A stretch of 64,000 nucleotides of DNA, taken from assembly GCF_030848305.1 (NCBI RefSeq), contig NZ_CP114598.1:1798001-1862000 (forward strand). The letters run 5' to 3'. Made by a program: the position numbers and the translations under genes. This stretch comes from Akkermansia muciniphila (GTDB taxonomy: Bacteria > Verrucomicrobiota > Verrucomicrobiia > Verrucomicrobiales > Akkermansiaceae). The number at the start of each line of letters is the position of its first letter. Within the stretch, counting starts at the first letter, position 1. This document shows, piece by piece, positions 7,635 to 16,562 of the stretch. The notes beneath the pieces were generated by a model that saw only the letters and a list, made by a program, of their open reading frames with translations, had not been told where the DNA came from and did not search any database.

Positions 7635-8423
7635 ATGAAGAAATCCTTATTTTCTTTAGCTTTGATCGCGAGTTCCCTGCTTGCAGTACAGGCGGCGACG
7701 GTACAGATTGATTTCGGACGCAGTGACGCCACGACGGAAGGCGCGCTCAATATGAATTATGATAACGCCACCGCCTCTTTGGGCAGCATGCCGGGAAGCG
7801 TTTCTTTGGCGTGGAGCACGGCCGGAGGATATGTATCGGAAAACGGTTATACCACCACCAAGACGGCTGAGGAAGAAGCCGATTGGAAAAATCCTTTCAA
7901 CGGCAGCATGCCTTTCAGTCTGGGGGACTCCTTTCGTGACGGTCTTTTAACGCAAACGGCCGATGGTTCCGGTTATTTCACCGTAACGTTCAGTGGTCTT
8001 GCCGCCGGGGAATATGCCTTGTCCATCTTTGGAGGTTTCACAGGCAAGGACGTGTTTGCCGGTCAGACCTGGACGATTGGAAACGCCGATGCTTCCAATG
8101 CCGTGTGGACAAGCTTCGGTACAGACGCCAGCGGGAACTGGGCTGAAATTTCTTCCGTGACGGGAGATAATTCCGGCGTTCTGACTCCGGGAAATGCTGG
8201 AACTTCCAGCGCTACCGCCAATAAAGGGCTTTATTCCTCGGTGGAGAACATTGTCGTGGGGGAAGATGGAACGCTTACCCTTACGATTCAGGGGAATGGT
8301 TCCAGCTCTTACGGCCGGACGGCCCTCAATTATCTTGCCCTGACGCAGGTTCCGGAACCCGCTACGGCAGCATTGAGCCTGCTGGGCGCTGCTGCTCTGT
8401 TCCTGCGCCGCCGCAGGGCCTGA
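7635..8423 (+). CDS. PEP-CTERM sorting-domain secreted protein
   Basis: A 262-residue exported protein. A signal peptide occupies about residues 1-21 (MKKSLFSLALIASSLLAVQA). The C-terminus from residue 239 has the PEP-CTERM layout: VPEP, a hydrophobic helix and a terminal RRRR cluster. This tail directs proteins to the exosortase/archaeosortase pathway and the envelope in Verrucomicrobiota. The middle is a Ser/Gly/Thr-rich beta-type domain with no catalytic motif I recognise; the region around residues 105-120 (YFTVTFSGLAAGEYALSIFGG) resembles lectin- or adhesin-like folds. The ATG lies 15 bp after the invertible element, so expression is probably phase-variable. A terminator follows. Confidence 0.85.
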   Translation: MKKSLFSLALIASSLLAVQAATVQIDFGRSDATTEGALNMNYDNATASLGSMPGSVSLAWSTAGGYVSENGYTTTKTAEEEADWKNPFNGSMPFSLGDSFRDGLLTQTADGSGYFTVTFSGLAAGEYALSIFGGFTGKDVFAGQTWTIGNADASNAVWTSFGTDASGNWAEISSVTGDNSGVLTPGNAGTSSATANKGLYSSVENIVVGEDGTLTLTIQGNGSSSYGRTALNYLALTQVPEPATAALSLLGAAALFLRRRRA

Positions 8424-8454
8424 CCCGGAAAGCAACAAAGCCTTGTTATCAACG

Positions 8455-8486
8455 CCGCTCCGTAATTCACACGGAGCGGTTTTTTA
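8455..8486 (+). terminator. Intrinsic terminator after PEP-CTERM gene
   Basis: A 9-bp stem CCGCTCCGT/ACGGAGCGG is followed by six T. It separates the gene from the convergent addA-like gene. Confidence 0.85.
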
Positions 8487-8637
8487 TTTGGCGTTTTTCC
8501 TCTTCCTGTCTGTGCGGCAGGGCATTTCTATTCCAGCCTGTTTTCCGGGTGCCCCTTTTTCCCATACCGGAGATGAGCCGGAATTGGAATGAAGCGCGGG
8601 AAAATACAGGGAAACGGATTTGCCCGGAAAGAAAGGC

Positions 8638-11600
8638 TTATTGGATGGGAACGGTTTCCTTTAAGCAGGTGGAAACAATGATGCGCGTTATGCGTTCCAG
8701 CGGTATTCCGGTGATTCTGGACACAATGCGGGCATAAGCATTCAATTGGTTTGAGTGGCGCTCGCGCAGTTGTTCCGGGGATTCGGCATGATCCGTCTTG
8801 AAGTCCACGATGACGGCGGCTCCGTCATCAAGAATCAGCCTGTCAATGATGCCGGAAATCCAGTTGTTCCCGTCAATGGCTTCAATACGCTGTTCCTTCA
8901 TGATGCGCGCTGTTTCCGGAGGCGTGAAAAGTTCCCGGATGGATGGGATGTCCATGCACTCCGTTACGATGCGTTCCGCCTCCGTAGCAGGGTGGAGAGC
9001 CCACTCCGGCTTGTTTTCACCATCCCAGCGGGTAATCCGTTCAAACACGGCGTGGACGGCGGAACCTAGCGCGGCGGCCTTCCCTGCGCCCGCGTGTTTT
9101 TCTCCCTGGAGCGGGGAGGCTTCCTCCGACAGGCCGGAAGGGGATATCCGTTCTCTGGCCAACGGTTTTTGCGCCGGCCATTTCAGCGCGCTTTCCTCCG
9201 CGCGTTTTTGTATGATTTCCGGGAATTCCGCGTACCACCCTTCAAGACCGCGGGAGTACAGGCATGACGCTCCGGATTCCGGAAGTATGTCTTCCGTTCC
9301 CCGGTTGAGGGACCGGATAGAGGAACGGACCACTTTCCACATGGAATCTGCCGTCTCTTCTCCCTTGTCTTCCCGGTACGGGAGGATAACGTAAGTAGCC
9401 CGCTTGGCCCGGGTAAGCGCCACATACAGCTTGCAGAATCCGTCAAATTGCTGCCGCGCGCGCCATTCCCCGTAAAGTTCCCGGAATTGCGGAATTTCTT
9501 GATAGATTTCTTTGGGCGGTTTGATGACGATTCCTTCTATTCCACCATCCCTGTTTTTTTTGACGAAGTGAGTCAAATGCGTGGCGTTTGCGAAAGGAGT
9601 ATCCCTGCCGATCTGGGGCAGGATGACGATGTCAAATCCCAGCCCTTTGGATTTGTGGATGGTCATGATGCGGACAGTTCCCGCGGCGGGATCTTCCCGC
9701 CGGGTCAGGTCCTCCATGCGCCTGATCCATTCATCCAGGGAAACGCCCTGTTCGTCCACCTGTTCCGCCTCATTCTGCCAGACGGCCAGTCGGTCGCGGT
9801 GGAAGTCCGTCAGTTCCGTCCCTCTCTGGAGCAGGCGCCGTTCCAGTTCCTCCATGACGGCGGCGTAGCCCTCCCGTTCCAGCAGGAGGCGCCATTCTTT
9901 CCACCCCATGCTTTCCGGGCATCCCGGCGTGATGAGGGGGCGGAGCGGGGAATGAGTAAGCAGACCGACGACAAAGGGATCTCCCGGAATCAGCAGCCAG
10001 CGGAAGAAGTACAGCAGGTTTTTCCCCAGCGGAGAGTCCACGCCTACCGGAACGTCGTCACACACTTCTGCGGGGATGCCGTGATCCGTCAGCCATCCCT
10101 TGATGACAAGAGCCTGGTTCTTCGTACTGACCAGTATCGCTGTTTCCAGGCCGCGGCGCAGGGCCCCTGTACGCTCCAGAATATCAGCCGCCGCCTGGCA
10201 TACCAGGTCATTGGCGGAGACGTTTTCCTCCTTGGGCGCCTGCCAGATTTGGGAGGCGCCGGGGCGGCCTTCCAGATGGGGGGCACACCGGTGCTCCGGA
10301 TATTCCCCCCATTGTTCCAGGGCGGCGGGTTCGCACCCGGGCGCTGTCCGGGCATAGTCGCAAATATCGTTGACCAGATCCAGCACAGGCTGGACGGAGC
10401 GGTAGGAAGTGGACATGCCGCGTTGTTCCAGTTGAAGCTGTGAAGAAACGGAGCGGAACAGCTCCGGGTCTCCGCCGCGCCACTGGTACACGCTCTGCTT
10501 GATATCCCCCACCACGAAAATGCTGCCTTCATTTCCGGCCTTGGATTCCGCCAGGTCATCCAGGAAAGGCTTGATGACGCGCCATTGGGGCTGGGACGTA
10601 TCCTGAAATTCATCCAGCATCCAATGGTCGTAACGGCAGTACATGCGGTATTGCAGGTCCCGTTTGAGTTCCGGCGTAATGGTGCCCCCTCCCAGCATGC
10701 GCGTAACGTCGTGGAACAGGAACCTCCCCCTGTTGCGGACCAGGGAGGAGTATTTGTCCTCAAACAGGAGCATCAGTCCGTGCGTGGCGCGGGTGCGGCG
10801 CAGTACCTGCAGCGTCTCCATGCGTAGCCAGCTCTGGATGAGTTTTTCCAATAGCGGAGACCAGTATTCAGCAAATTTGGCACGAGCCTTTTCCGGGGAG
10901 ATGTCCGTCTTGGAACCGCTCTTTCCTCGGAACCAGACTTTACCCAGAAACGTGTAGGTGTTGAAACTTTTCAGATAACTGATGAAGTCTTCCCGCGTAT
11001 TCGCTTCTCTTTTTTTCTCCGGTATGGGGGTGGCTTTGGCCTGTTCCAACAGGTCGTGCAGGACGGAGTCAAATTGTTCCAGGGGGACGGGAGGCGCCAG
11101 CTCCTCCTGCGTGAAGCCCAGCGTGACGGGGTTTCCCCACATCCCGGCATCCGGCACATCCAGAAAAAGTTCGTGATAGGTGTCCAGGCGGCGCATCATG
11201 GAATTCTCCGCGTCCGCGGCTTCCGCGTCAGAATCCGCCCCGGAAAGGAAAGCGTCCTCAAAGTCCTTCCTTCGCTCCCTGTTTACGGAGCATTCCCGGT
11301 ACAGGGAGAGCAGGGCTTCACGGCGCGCCAGTTTCTCCGCCGTGGGGTCAATCATGCTGAAGCCGCTGACTCCCAGTTCAAAGGCGCTGGCGGAGGCAAT
11401 CTGGGCAAACAGGCTGTCAATGGTGCAGAGGTTGAGCCGCGCCAAATTCTGCACCAGAATGTGCAGTAAATGGAGGAAGCGTTCCCGATGCAGGTTTTCC
11501 TCCTTCCATGCCTCCGGAGCGCCGGGCCAGAGGCCGGGCTCCCCATCCGTTCCCTTGATGACCGCCCAGAGCCGTTCTTTCAGCCGCGCCGCGCCTGCTT

Positions 11601-11802
11601 CGTCCGCGGCCCCCGCGGCCAGGTCTGTCAGAATGCGGTCCTTGAACTCTCCCGCCGCTTTGCGGGTGAATGTAATGGCGATGAGGCGTTCGGGGTGGTT
11701 GCCGCCGTTCAGCGCCAGCAATCCCAGGAAACGCAGGGAGAGCTGGTAGGTTTTTCCCGTTCCGGCGGAAGCGGAGATCAACATGTTGGTCAGGAGCGGC
11801 AT
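8638..11802 (-). CDS. addA: AddA-like UvrD-family helicase/PD-(D/E)XK exonuclease
   Basis: The helicase-nuclease subunit of an AddAB/RecBCD-type double-strand-break repair enzyme, which degrades and unwinds DNA ends and loads RecA. It has 1054 residues. Walker A SASAGTGKT is at 10-18, a Walker B-like DEFQDTSQPQW lies in the first third, and helicase motifs such as GTVRIMTIHKSKGLGFDIV follow. The C-terminal nuclease has VDFKTD (D1000, K1002) and QLNAYA at about 1019. The start is one base from the stop of the upstream partner, so the two are co-translated. No chi-recognition features can be judged from sequence. Confidence 0.85.
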   Translation of the reverse strand: MPLLTNMLISASAGTGKTYQLSLRFLGLLALNGGNHPERLIAITFTRKAAGEFKDRILTDLAAGAADEAGAARLKERLWAVIKGTDGEPGLWPGAPEAWKEENLHRERFLHLLHILVQNLARLNLCTIDSLFAQIASASAFELGVSGFSMIDPTAEKLARREALLSLYRECSVNRERRKDFEDAFLSGADSDAEAADAENSMMRRLDTYHELFLDVPDAGMWGNPVTLGFTQEELAPPVPLEQFDSVLHDLLEQAKATPIPEKKREANTREDFISYLKSFNTYTFLGKVWFRGKSGSKTDISPEKARAKFAEYWSPLLEKLIQSWLRMETLQVLRRTRATHGLMLLFEDKYSSLVRNRGRFLFHDVTRMLGGGTITPELKRDLQYRMYCRYDHWMLDEFQDTSQPQWRVIKPFLDDLAESKAGNEGSIFVVGDIKQSVYQWRGGDPELFRSVSSQLQLEQRGMSTSYRSVQPVLDLVNDICDYARTAPGCEPAALEQWGEYPEHRCAPHLEGRPGASQIWQAPKEENVSANDLVCQAAADILERTGALRRGLETAILVSTKNQALVIKGWLTDHGIPAEVCDDVPVGVDSPLGKNLLYFFRWLLIPGDPFVVGLLTHSPLRPLITPGCPESMGWKEWRLLLEREGYAAVMEELERRLLQRGTELTDFHRDRLAVWQNEAEQVDEQGVSLDEWIRRMEDLTRREDPAAGTVRIMTIHKSKGLGFDIVILPQIGRDTPFANATHLTHFVKKNRDGGIEGIVIKPPKEIYQEIPQFRELYGEWRARQQFDGFCKLYVALTRAKRATYVILPYREDKGEETADSMWKVVRSSIRSLNRGTEDILPESGASCLYSRGLEGWYAEFPEIIQKRAEESALKWPAQKPLARERISPSGLSEEASPLQGEKHAGAGKAAALGSAVHAVFERITRWDGENKPEWALHPATEAERIVTECMDIPSIRELFTPPETARIMKEQRIEAIDGNNWISGIIDRLILDDGAAVIVDFKTDHAESPEQLRERHSNQLNAYARIVSRITGIPLERITRIIVSTCLKETVPIQ

Positions 11803-11803
11803 C

Positions 11804-14677
11804 TTAGAAAGGCAGGTGGGGGGTGAGGCGGAGGCCCAGCAGATCCTGCAGGCTTTCCCTCCGGGAAGTCATCAGGTCCTTGAATACGTCATAAGAGGGC
11901 GGTGTCCAGCCCAGTTCCTCCGCGGTGATGAGCCCGCGGCCTTCGTGAAGAAGCTTCATCAGCTCCACCGTCCAGGAACGGGCGCTGTCCAGCGCGCATT
12001 CCTCATACCCGGGCATGGTGTCGTGGAGGGAGTCCCAGGCGGAGATTCCGATGTCCATGGGATTGGCGGGAAGGGCGTAATAAGCCGCAGAGGGATGGCC
12101 CCCGTAGGTTTCCGAGGCCCACAGCACATAAACGGGCAGCTGCAGGTCTTTCCAGCGCGCGTGCGCCAGCTTCCCGTTTTTCTGGCGTTTGGTGTAGGGA
12201 TGCAGGGCCGGGGAAAGAAGGGACAGGGCGTCCGGCCGTCCGAGCGGTTCCAGATGTTTTTTCTCACAGGAGGAGGCCGCTCCCGTTTTGTAGTCAATGA
12301 CCCGTATGCGACCGTCCGCGTGGCGGTCAATGCGGTCAATGCGGAATTTCATGGGGAATCCGTCCAGTGCCCAGTTCTCTACCTGGCGCTCAAAGGCAAT
12401 GCAGGACCATCCTTCCTGAAGGGCCTGCAAGTGCTGAACGGCGTAAACGGAAAGCCTCTGTTCCATGGAGCGTTTTTGTAGCAGCAGGGGCATGAGGGGG
12501 GAGGGGCCGTATTGTTTCCGGAAGGTGTGTTCCAGTATTTCCGTGATGGCGTCCTGAAGGGAGGCTGCGTTCATGCCGTCTTTCAGGACGGCGTGCTCCC
12601 GGCAGAAGCATTCCAGCACGTCGTGCAGCATGGTGCCCAGTTCGTTGACGGCCATGTCCTCTTTGTCCGGCAGGAATTCTTCCTCGTTCATATGCAACGC
12701 CTCCCGCATCCAGAAGCGCATGGGGCAGGCCAGGAACCTTTTGAGGACGGAGGGGGAGAAGGGAAGTCCTCTTTCCTTCCACGGGTTTTTGTAGCCGGGT
12801 GCCATCGCGCCGATGTCCGCAGCGGTCTTCCAGCCTTCCGCGGGTTGAAGATGCCAGTTCCCGCGCTGGTAGGGCAGGGGCGCGGGCGCATCGCTGATTT
12901 CCTGGAAAAGCAGTTCTACGCGGCGCGGCAGCTCCGCCTCCGTGCAGCGCATGAGCAGGGAGGAAGGGGTCAGAGGATCGTTCCTGCTGTTGGTCCGGGA
13001 AAGAAGGAGGGTGAGGCTGCCTTCCTGTTCGCGGGAATGGAGCAGGGCGGTCAGCAGAAAACTGTCCCGGGCTTTTTTCCGGTTAAAGGAATCAATGCCC
13101 AGGGTCTCCCGCAGCTCCTCCGGCATAAACTGGTCGGAAACGCCCCCTTCCGGTACGGTCCCTTCGTTTAGTCCCGTCAGAATGAGGTGTTTTTCCGGGC
13201 GGAAATGGACTTCCATCCAGCCCAGGGAATCCAGAGCCGCATGAGCTTTTCTCCTGTTTTTGACGCGCAGCGGCTGGAGGCATTTCATCAGGAGCAGGAG
13301 GGCCGCCCCCGGGCTGGAGAACTCGGTGGAGCGCTGTTGCAGCCGCATGAGTCCGGAAAGGCAGGAATGGAACATTTCCATGGCTTCCGCCTCCGGGCCA
13401 TAGATTGTTGCCAGGGCCGGAAACCATTCCATCAGCCGTTCCCCCAGCATTCCCGGTTCCGCCATCCGGTTCCGCCATTCCAGAATGGCCTGGATGGAAG
13501 GAAAAGCGCCGGGATGAGCCTCTTTCAGCCTGGAAAGCAGGTATTCTTCCGTTTCCGGAAGGAATTTCTGTTGGATTTTGTCCAGCGCGGCGCAGCAACT
13601 TTGCTGGTTCCTTATTCCCAGGGAGGCGCAGAGCAGGGCAGAGCGGGCCAGGGAATAGATGGGGCGCGCCGTCCCTTTTTCTTCCAGCGCCCGCTGGAGG
13701 TTGCGGAGCAGGTCCATGACGCCGCTTCCGCCAAAAGGCTTCCCTTCCGGATTGTGGAGGCCCCAGCCGTATTGGCGCAGGGCTGCGTCCAGGGCGACGT
13801 TCATGTCAGGATCGCAAACGCCCAGGGCGATGTCCGGCGTTCCTCCTTCCGCTGTGCGGGCGATGATGCGGCACGTTTCTTCAGCCAGCCGTGCCGGATT
13901 GGCCGCCATTCTGATTTGGCCGTCGCGGATTTGGATGGGGCGCCGGGACCACTCTTCCGGCAGAGGGCATCCCCAGGAATCAAAGGAGTCGGCTTCTTCC
14001 TCCGGCGCGTGGATCCATATCTGAACGGGTACGCCATTTCTTTCCGCATGCTGGAGGGCATGGCGCAGGGGGGACGGCACCTCCGCTGTGCAGGCCAGAA
14101 TAATGTTTCCTCCTGTTTCCCGCAGGGAGTTCAGCAGCCGGGGCGGGGCTTCCGCCTTCATGGCGGTTCTGTTTTCAAGCTTCCAGCTTTCCAGTTGTTG
14201 CGCGCATTGTTCCTCCAGCCTTTCCAGGTCCGTCCAGCGTTCGTCTCTGCCCGCACAGGCATGGTGGGCCATGATGCAGGAAATGCCCTGGTTCGCCATG
14301 GCGTGCCTCAAGTTTTGCAGGCTGCCGGCCATTTCCAGCATGCTGGAAAAATCCTTCGGCATGGCGCGTGGAAACAGGCGGGGGTAAAGGCGGTGGGGAG
14401 AGTCCCCCAGAGCCAGGAGCCACCCGGCCAGTTCTTCCAGAGCGGACGCCGTTTCTTCCTTTTCTTCCATCCGGGGGAACTGGTCTGCCGGAATGACCTG
14501 GGGAGCGAAGGTTGCCTGTGTACGGGAAATGGAGGCGAGAAATTCCCTCAGCTGCCTCCCGGATTCCCGTGTGGGAACCAGCACCAGATGCCGGTGGAAG
14601 TCATTTCCCAGGGAAAGCAGGCGTTCCGCCACAGCCCGGCAGGCTGGTTTGTCCCAGGATAGAAAGAATCGGTTCAT
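11804..14677 (-). CDS. addB: AddB/RecC-like PD-(D/E)XK nuclease family protein
   Basis: The partner subunit of the downstream AddA-like helicase. It has 957 residues and ends one base before the addA start. The C-terminal nuclease carries RVIDYKTG near residue 795 with the preceding KFRIDRIDRH strand. FLACPMRFWMREAL marks the entry to the nuclease domain. The N-terminus has no GxxGxGK Walker A, so the helicase half is probably inactive. The four-cysteine iron-sulfur cluster of Bacillus AddB is not evident. The symbol is given by context; RecC-like or Bacteroidota-type AddB are alternatives. Start ATG at 14677 has no strong Shine-Dalgarno. Confidence 0.78.
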   Translation of the reverse strand: MNRFFLSWDKPACRAVAERLLSLGNDFHRHLVLVPTRESGRQLREFLASISRTQATFAPQVIPADQFPRMEEKEETASALEELAGWLLALGDSPHRLYPRLFPRAMPKDFSSMLEMAGSLQNLRHAMANQGISCIMAHHACAGRDERWTDLERLEEQCAQQLESWKLENRTAMKAEAPPRLLNSLRETGGNIILACTAEVPSPLRHALQHAERNGVPVQIWIHAPEEEADSFDSWGCPLPEEWSRRPIQIRDGQIRMAANPARLAEETCRIIARTAEGGTPDIALGVCDPDMNVALDAALRQYGWGLHNPEGKPFGGSGVMDLLRNLQRALEEKGTARPIYSLARSALLCASLGIRNQQSCCAALDKIQQKFLPETEEYLLSRLKEAHPGAFPSIQAILEWRNRMAEPGMLGERLMEWFPALATIYGPEAEAMEMFHSCLSGLMRLQQRSTEFSSPGAALLLLMKCLQPLRVKNRRKAHAALDSLGWMEVHFRPEKHLILTGLNEGTVPEGGVSDQFMPEELRETLGIDSFNRKKARDSFLLTALLHSREQEGSLTLLLSRTNSRNDPLTPSSLLMRCTEAELPRRVELLFQEISDAPAPLPYQRGNWHLQPAEGWKTAADIGAMAPGYKNPWKERGLPFSPSVLKRFLACPMRFWMREALHMNEEEFLPDKEDMAVNELGTMLHDVLECFCREHAVLKDGMNAASLQDAITEILEHTFRKQYGPSPLMPLLLQKRSMEQRLSVYAVQHLQALQEGWSCIAFERQVENWALDGFPMKFRIDRIDRHADGRIRVIDYKTGAASSCEKKHLEPLGRPDALSLLSPALHPYTKRQKNGKLAHARWKDLQLPVYVLWASETYGGHPSAAYYALPANPMDIGISAWDSLHDTMPGYEECALDSARSWTVELMKLLHEGRGLITAEELGWTPPSYDVFKDLMTSRRESLQDLLGLRLTPHLPF

Positions 14678-14900
14678 GGCAGGAAAGCAGGATCCCCCAG
14701 AAAAAAGGAAAGCAGAGGATTGCTCGAAGATGTTACATCAGAATGGAGGGATTTTCCACCTATTTTTTTCCATCATTACCGGCAGGAATTCGGTGTAATG
14801 GCGTGTTGTCAGCTCATGAAAAAATGCGGAACATCGGAAAATGCGGTTATATGGACATGGGGGAGGCGTCAGGCAAGGTCGGGGAAGAGAGATGGATGGG

Positions 14901-15485
14901 TTAATGCCAGAAAGCAGCGGATTTCCGTCTGGAAATCCCCTCCATATTGAGAGTTGAACATCTCAGAGCAGTAAATTTTGATTTATCGCTTTGATTTACC
15001 AGTTGCTCATACGCAGCTTGTTCTTCCAAAGGCGGTATCGGAATTTCATAAGCATGTACCACCTTATCTGTAACTGCAGGGTAGTTCGCACCACTGGCCT
15101 GATTTATCATAGACTCCGTAAATGGCACGCTATTAATGACACCCCACATATACCCTGTAGTAACACCAGTACACCTCAAAACACAGAAACCAGTTGAACC
15201 TACCACGTTATCATCAGAATATGGATTAACTGCAATATTCTGCAAGTTTGGTCTTACCGTAGAGTACATTATATCGCCTTGTTTCAGCACATACTGCGCT
15301 CTCGATGGAGCATCCTTAAGAACATAGGGTGTCAATCCTGTCACCATTTTGGAAGAATTATCAATCGATGATATATCTAAATACTGTATCTCATCTGATT
15401 TCTCAAAGATTTTCGCTACTCGATCAATCTTCTTTTCGATTACATCTCCAATCTTCTTTACTGGATATCCCTTACCGTAAAACAT
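14901..15485 (-). pseudogene. Silent hsdS fragment: second target-recognition domain
   Basis: An open frame of 194 codons whose first about 171 residues are identical to the second target-recognition domain of HsdS (16563-17678), beginning MFYGKGYPVKKIGDVIEKK. It lacks the first domain and its own start context. Its reading frame opens just inside the 13-bp junction sequence, 11 bp after the integrase stop. After the identity ends, the frame runs into about 23 unrelated residues. It is best read as a silent recognition-domain cassette or a leftover of a recombination event. Expression is unlikely, although it lies in the same direction as the operon. Confidence 0.8.
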
Positions 15486-15500
15486 CTCGACAAATTGAGA
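14973..15500 (-). repeat. Direct repeat copy A (TRD2 cassette)
   Basis: 528 bp that reads identical to 16632-17159, in the same orientation, offset 1659 bp. One border coincides with the 13-bp junction CGACAAATTGAGA (15488-15500). Confidence 0.9.
15488..15500 (-). repeat. Junction site S3 (CGACAAATTGAGA)
   Basis: 13-bp sequence shared with 17147-17159 and 17737-17749. It forms the edge of direct repeat A next to the integrase stop and is a candidate crossover site. Confidence 0.6.
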
Positions 15501-15511
15501 ATTGCAAACAG

Positions 15512-16489
15512 CTACCCGATGAACTTCCGGTGCGATTCCTTCACGTTGTTCTGGTTCACCATAGCGTATTGCAGGGTTGTATCAATGCTTTGGTGGCCGA
15601 GAAGTTGCTGCACCTGCTCAATTGGCATTCCTTTGTCAATGGCCATCGTCGCCAGCGTCCGTCGAAATTTATGCGGGTGTACCTTATGAAAGTTCAACTC
15701 CTTTCCGATTTTGCGAAGACGAATCTCTACGCCGCTAATCTGCAGCCGGTCATACGGCTTCAGAAGAGAAACGAACAGCGCGTCATTGTCGTCGGTACGT
15801 TCCGTGAGGTAACGCTGCAGGTGAATTTTCGTCCGTGCATCAAAATATACCTTGCGCTGCTTGTTTCCTTTGCCGAAGACGATGCATTCTCTGTTTTCAA
15901 AATCCACATCACCGCGATTGAGCTTGACGAGCTCACCGACACGGATGCCGGTAGAGGACAAGAGGTCAATCATGGCAAGATCACGTGTGTTATCGCAGTG
16001 GTCGCGCATGAGCTCCAGCGATTCATCGGAATAGGTCTCCTTGACCGTTTTGCCGGTCTTGACCTTATGAATCCTCCTCACAGGGCTCTTGACGATATAG
16101 TCCTCATCTTCCAACCAAGCGAAGAACGAGGAGAGGATGCGCCTCACATTGTCTAATGTGACCTTGCTGACGGTTCCTCGACGTTGATATGTATCGAGGT
16201 AACCTCGCAGATCTTCGGTAGTGATCTGGCATTCAGGCTTGTTGAGCGTCTTCAGCATATTACGAATCGTCGATTCATAATAGCGTAGAGACTTTTCGGA
16301 ACAGCCTTCTACACGCTTTGCGGCGATAAACAACGGAAGCATATTCGGCGTTGTGTTCTCTATCGCAGGGGTGTTTACAGACAGATTAGACAGATGCTTG
16401 TTGAGTGTCCGCGATAGTGCTTCCTTTTGATTTTCAGTCAGGATTTGTGATAAGTCCTGTTGTATGTTTGCGATTATTTGATTGATCAT
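15512..16489 (-). CDS. Tyrosine recombinase/site-specific integrase
   Basis: A 325-residue XerC/D-like DNA recombinase. An N-terminal SAM-like core-binding domain (about 45-140) precedes the catalytic domain. Catalytic residues are visible: R183 in TGIRVGEL, H273 and R276 in HPHKFRRT, H299 in LLGHQS, and the nucleophile Y308 in TLQYAM. GKGNKQRKV supplies the beta-hairpin lysine. The start is preceded by AAGGA. It sits between the full hsdS gene and a duplicated copy of the hsdS second domain, the usual position of recombinases that shuffle hsdS recognition domains in gut Firmicutes. Its likely targets are the 13-bp junction sites. A general Xer role is unlikely given the context. Confidence 0.9.
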   Translation of the reverse strand: MINQIIANIQQDLSQILTENQKEALSRTLNKHLSNLSVNTPAIENTTPNMLPLFIAAKRVEGCSEKSLRYYESTIRNMLKTLNKPECQITTEDLRGYLDTYQRRGTVSKVTLDNVRRILSSFFAWLEDEDYIVKSPVRRIHKVKTGKTVKETYSDESLELMRDHCDNTRDLAMIDLLSSTGIRVGELVKLNRGDVDFENRECIVFGKGNKQRKVYFDARTKIHLQRYLTERTDDNDALFVSLLKPYDRLQISGVEIRLRKIGKELNFHKVHPHKFRRTLATMAIDKGMPIEQVQQLLGHQSIDTTLQYAMVNQNNVKESHRKFIG

Positions 16490-16562
16490 GGTGTTTCCTT
16501 CTTTTTGTTTCCTCCGTTATCCGGAATTCCTCGGGGCAGAGGAAACACCATGAGCATAGCAA

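Noticed and set aside
11783-14662. Long plus-strand open frames opposite addB
   Set aside because: They are antisense shadows of a GC-rich gene with clear protein motifs on the minus strand.
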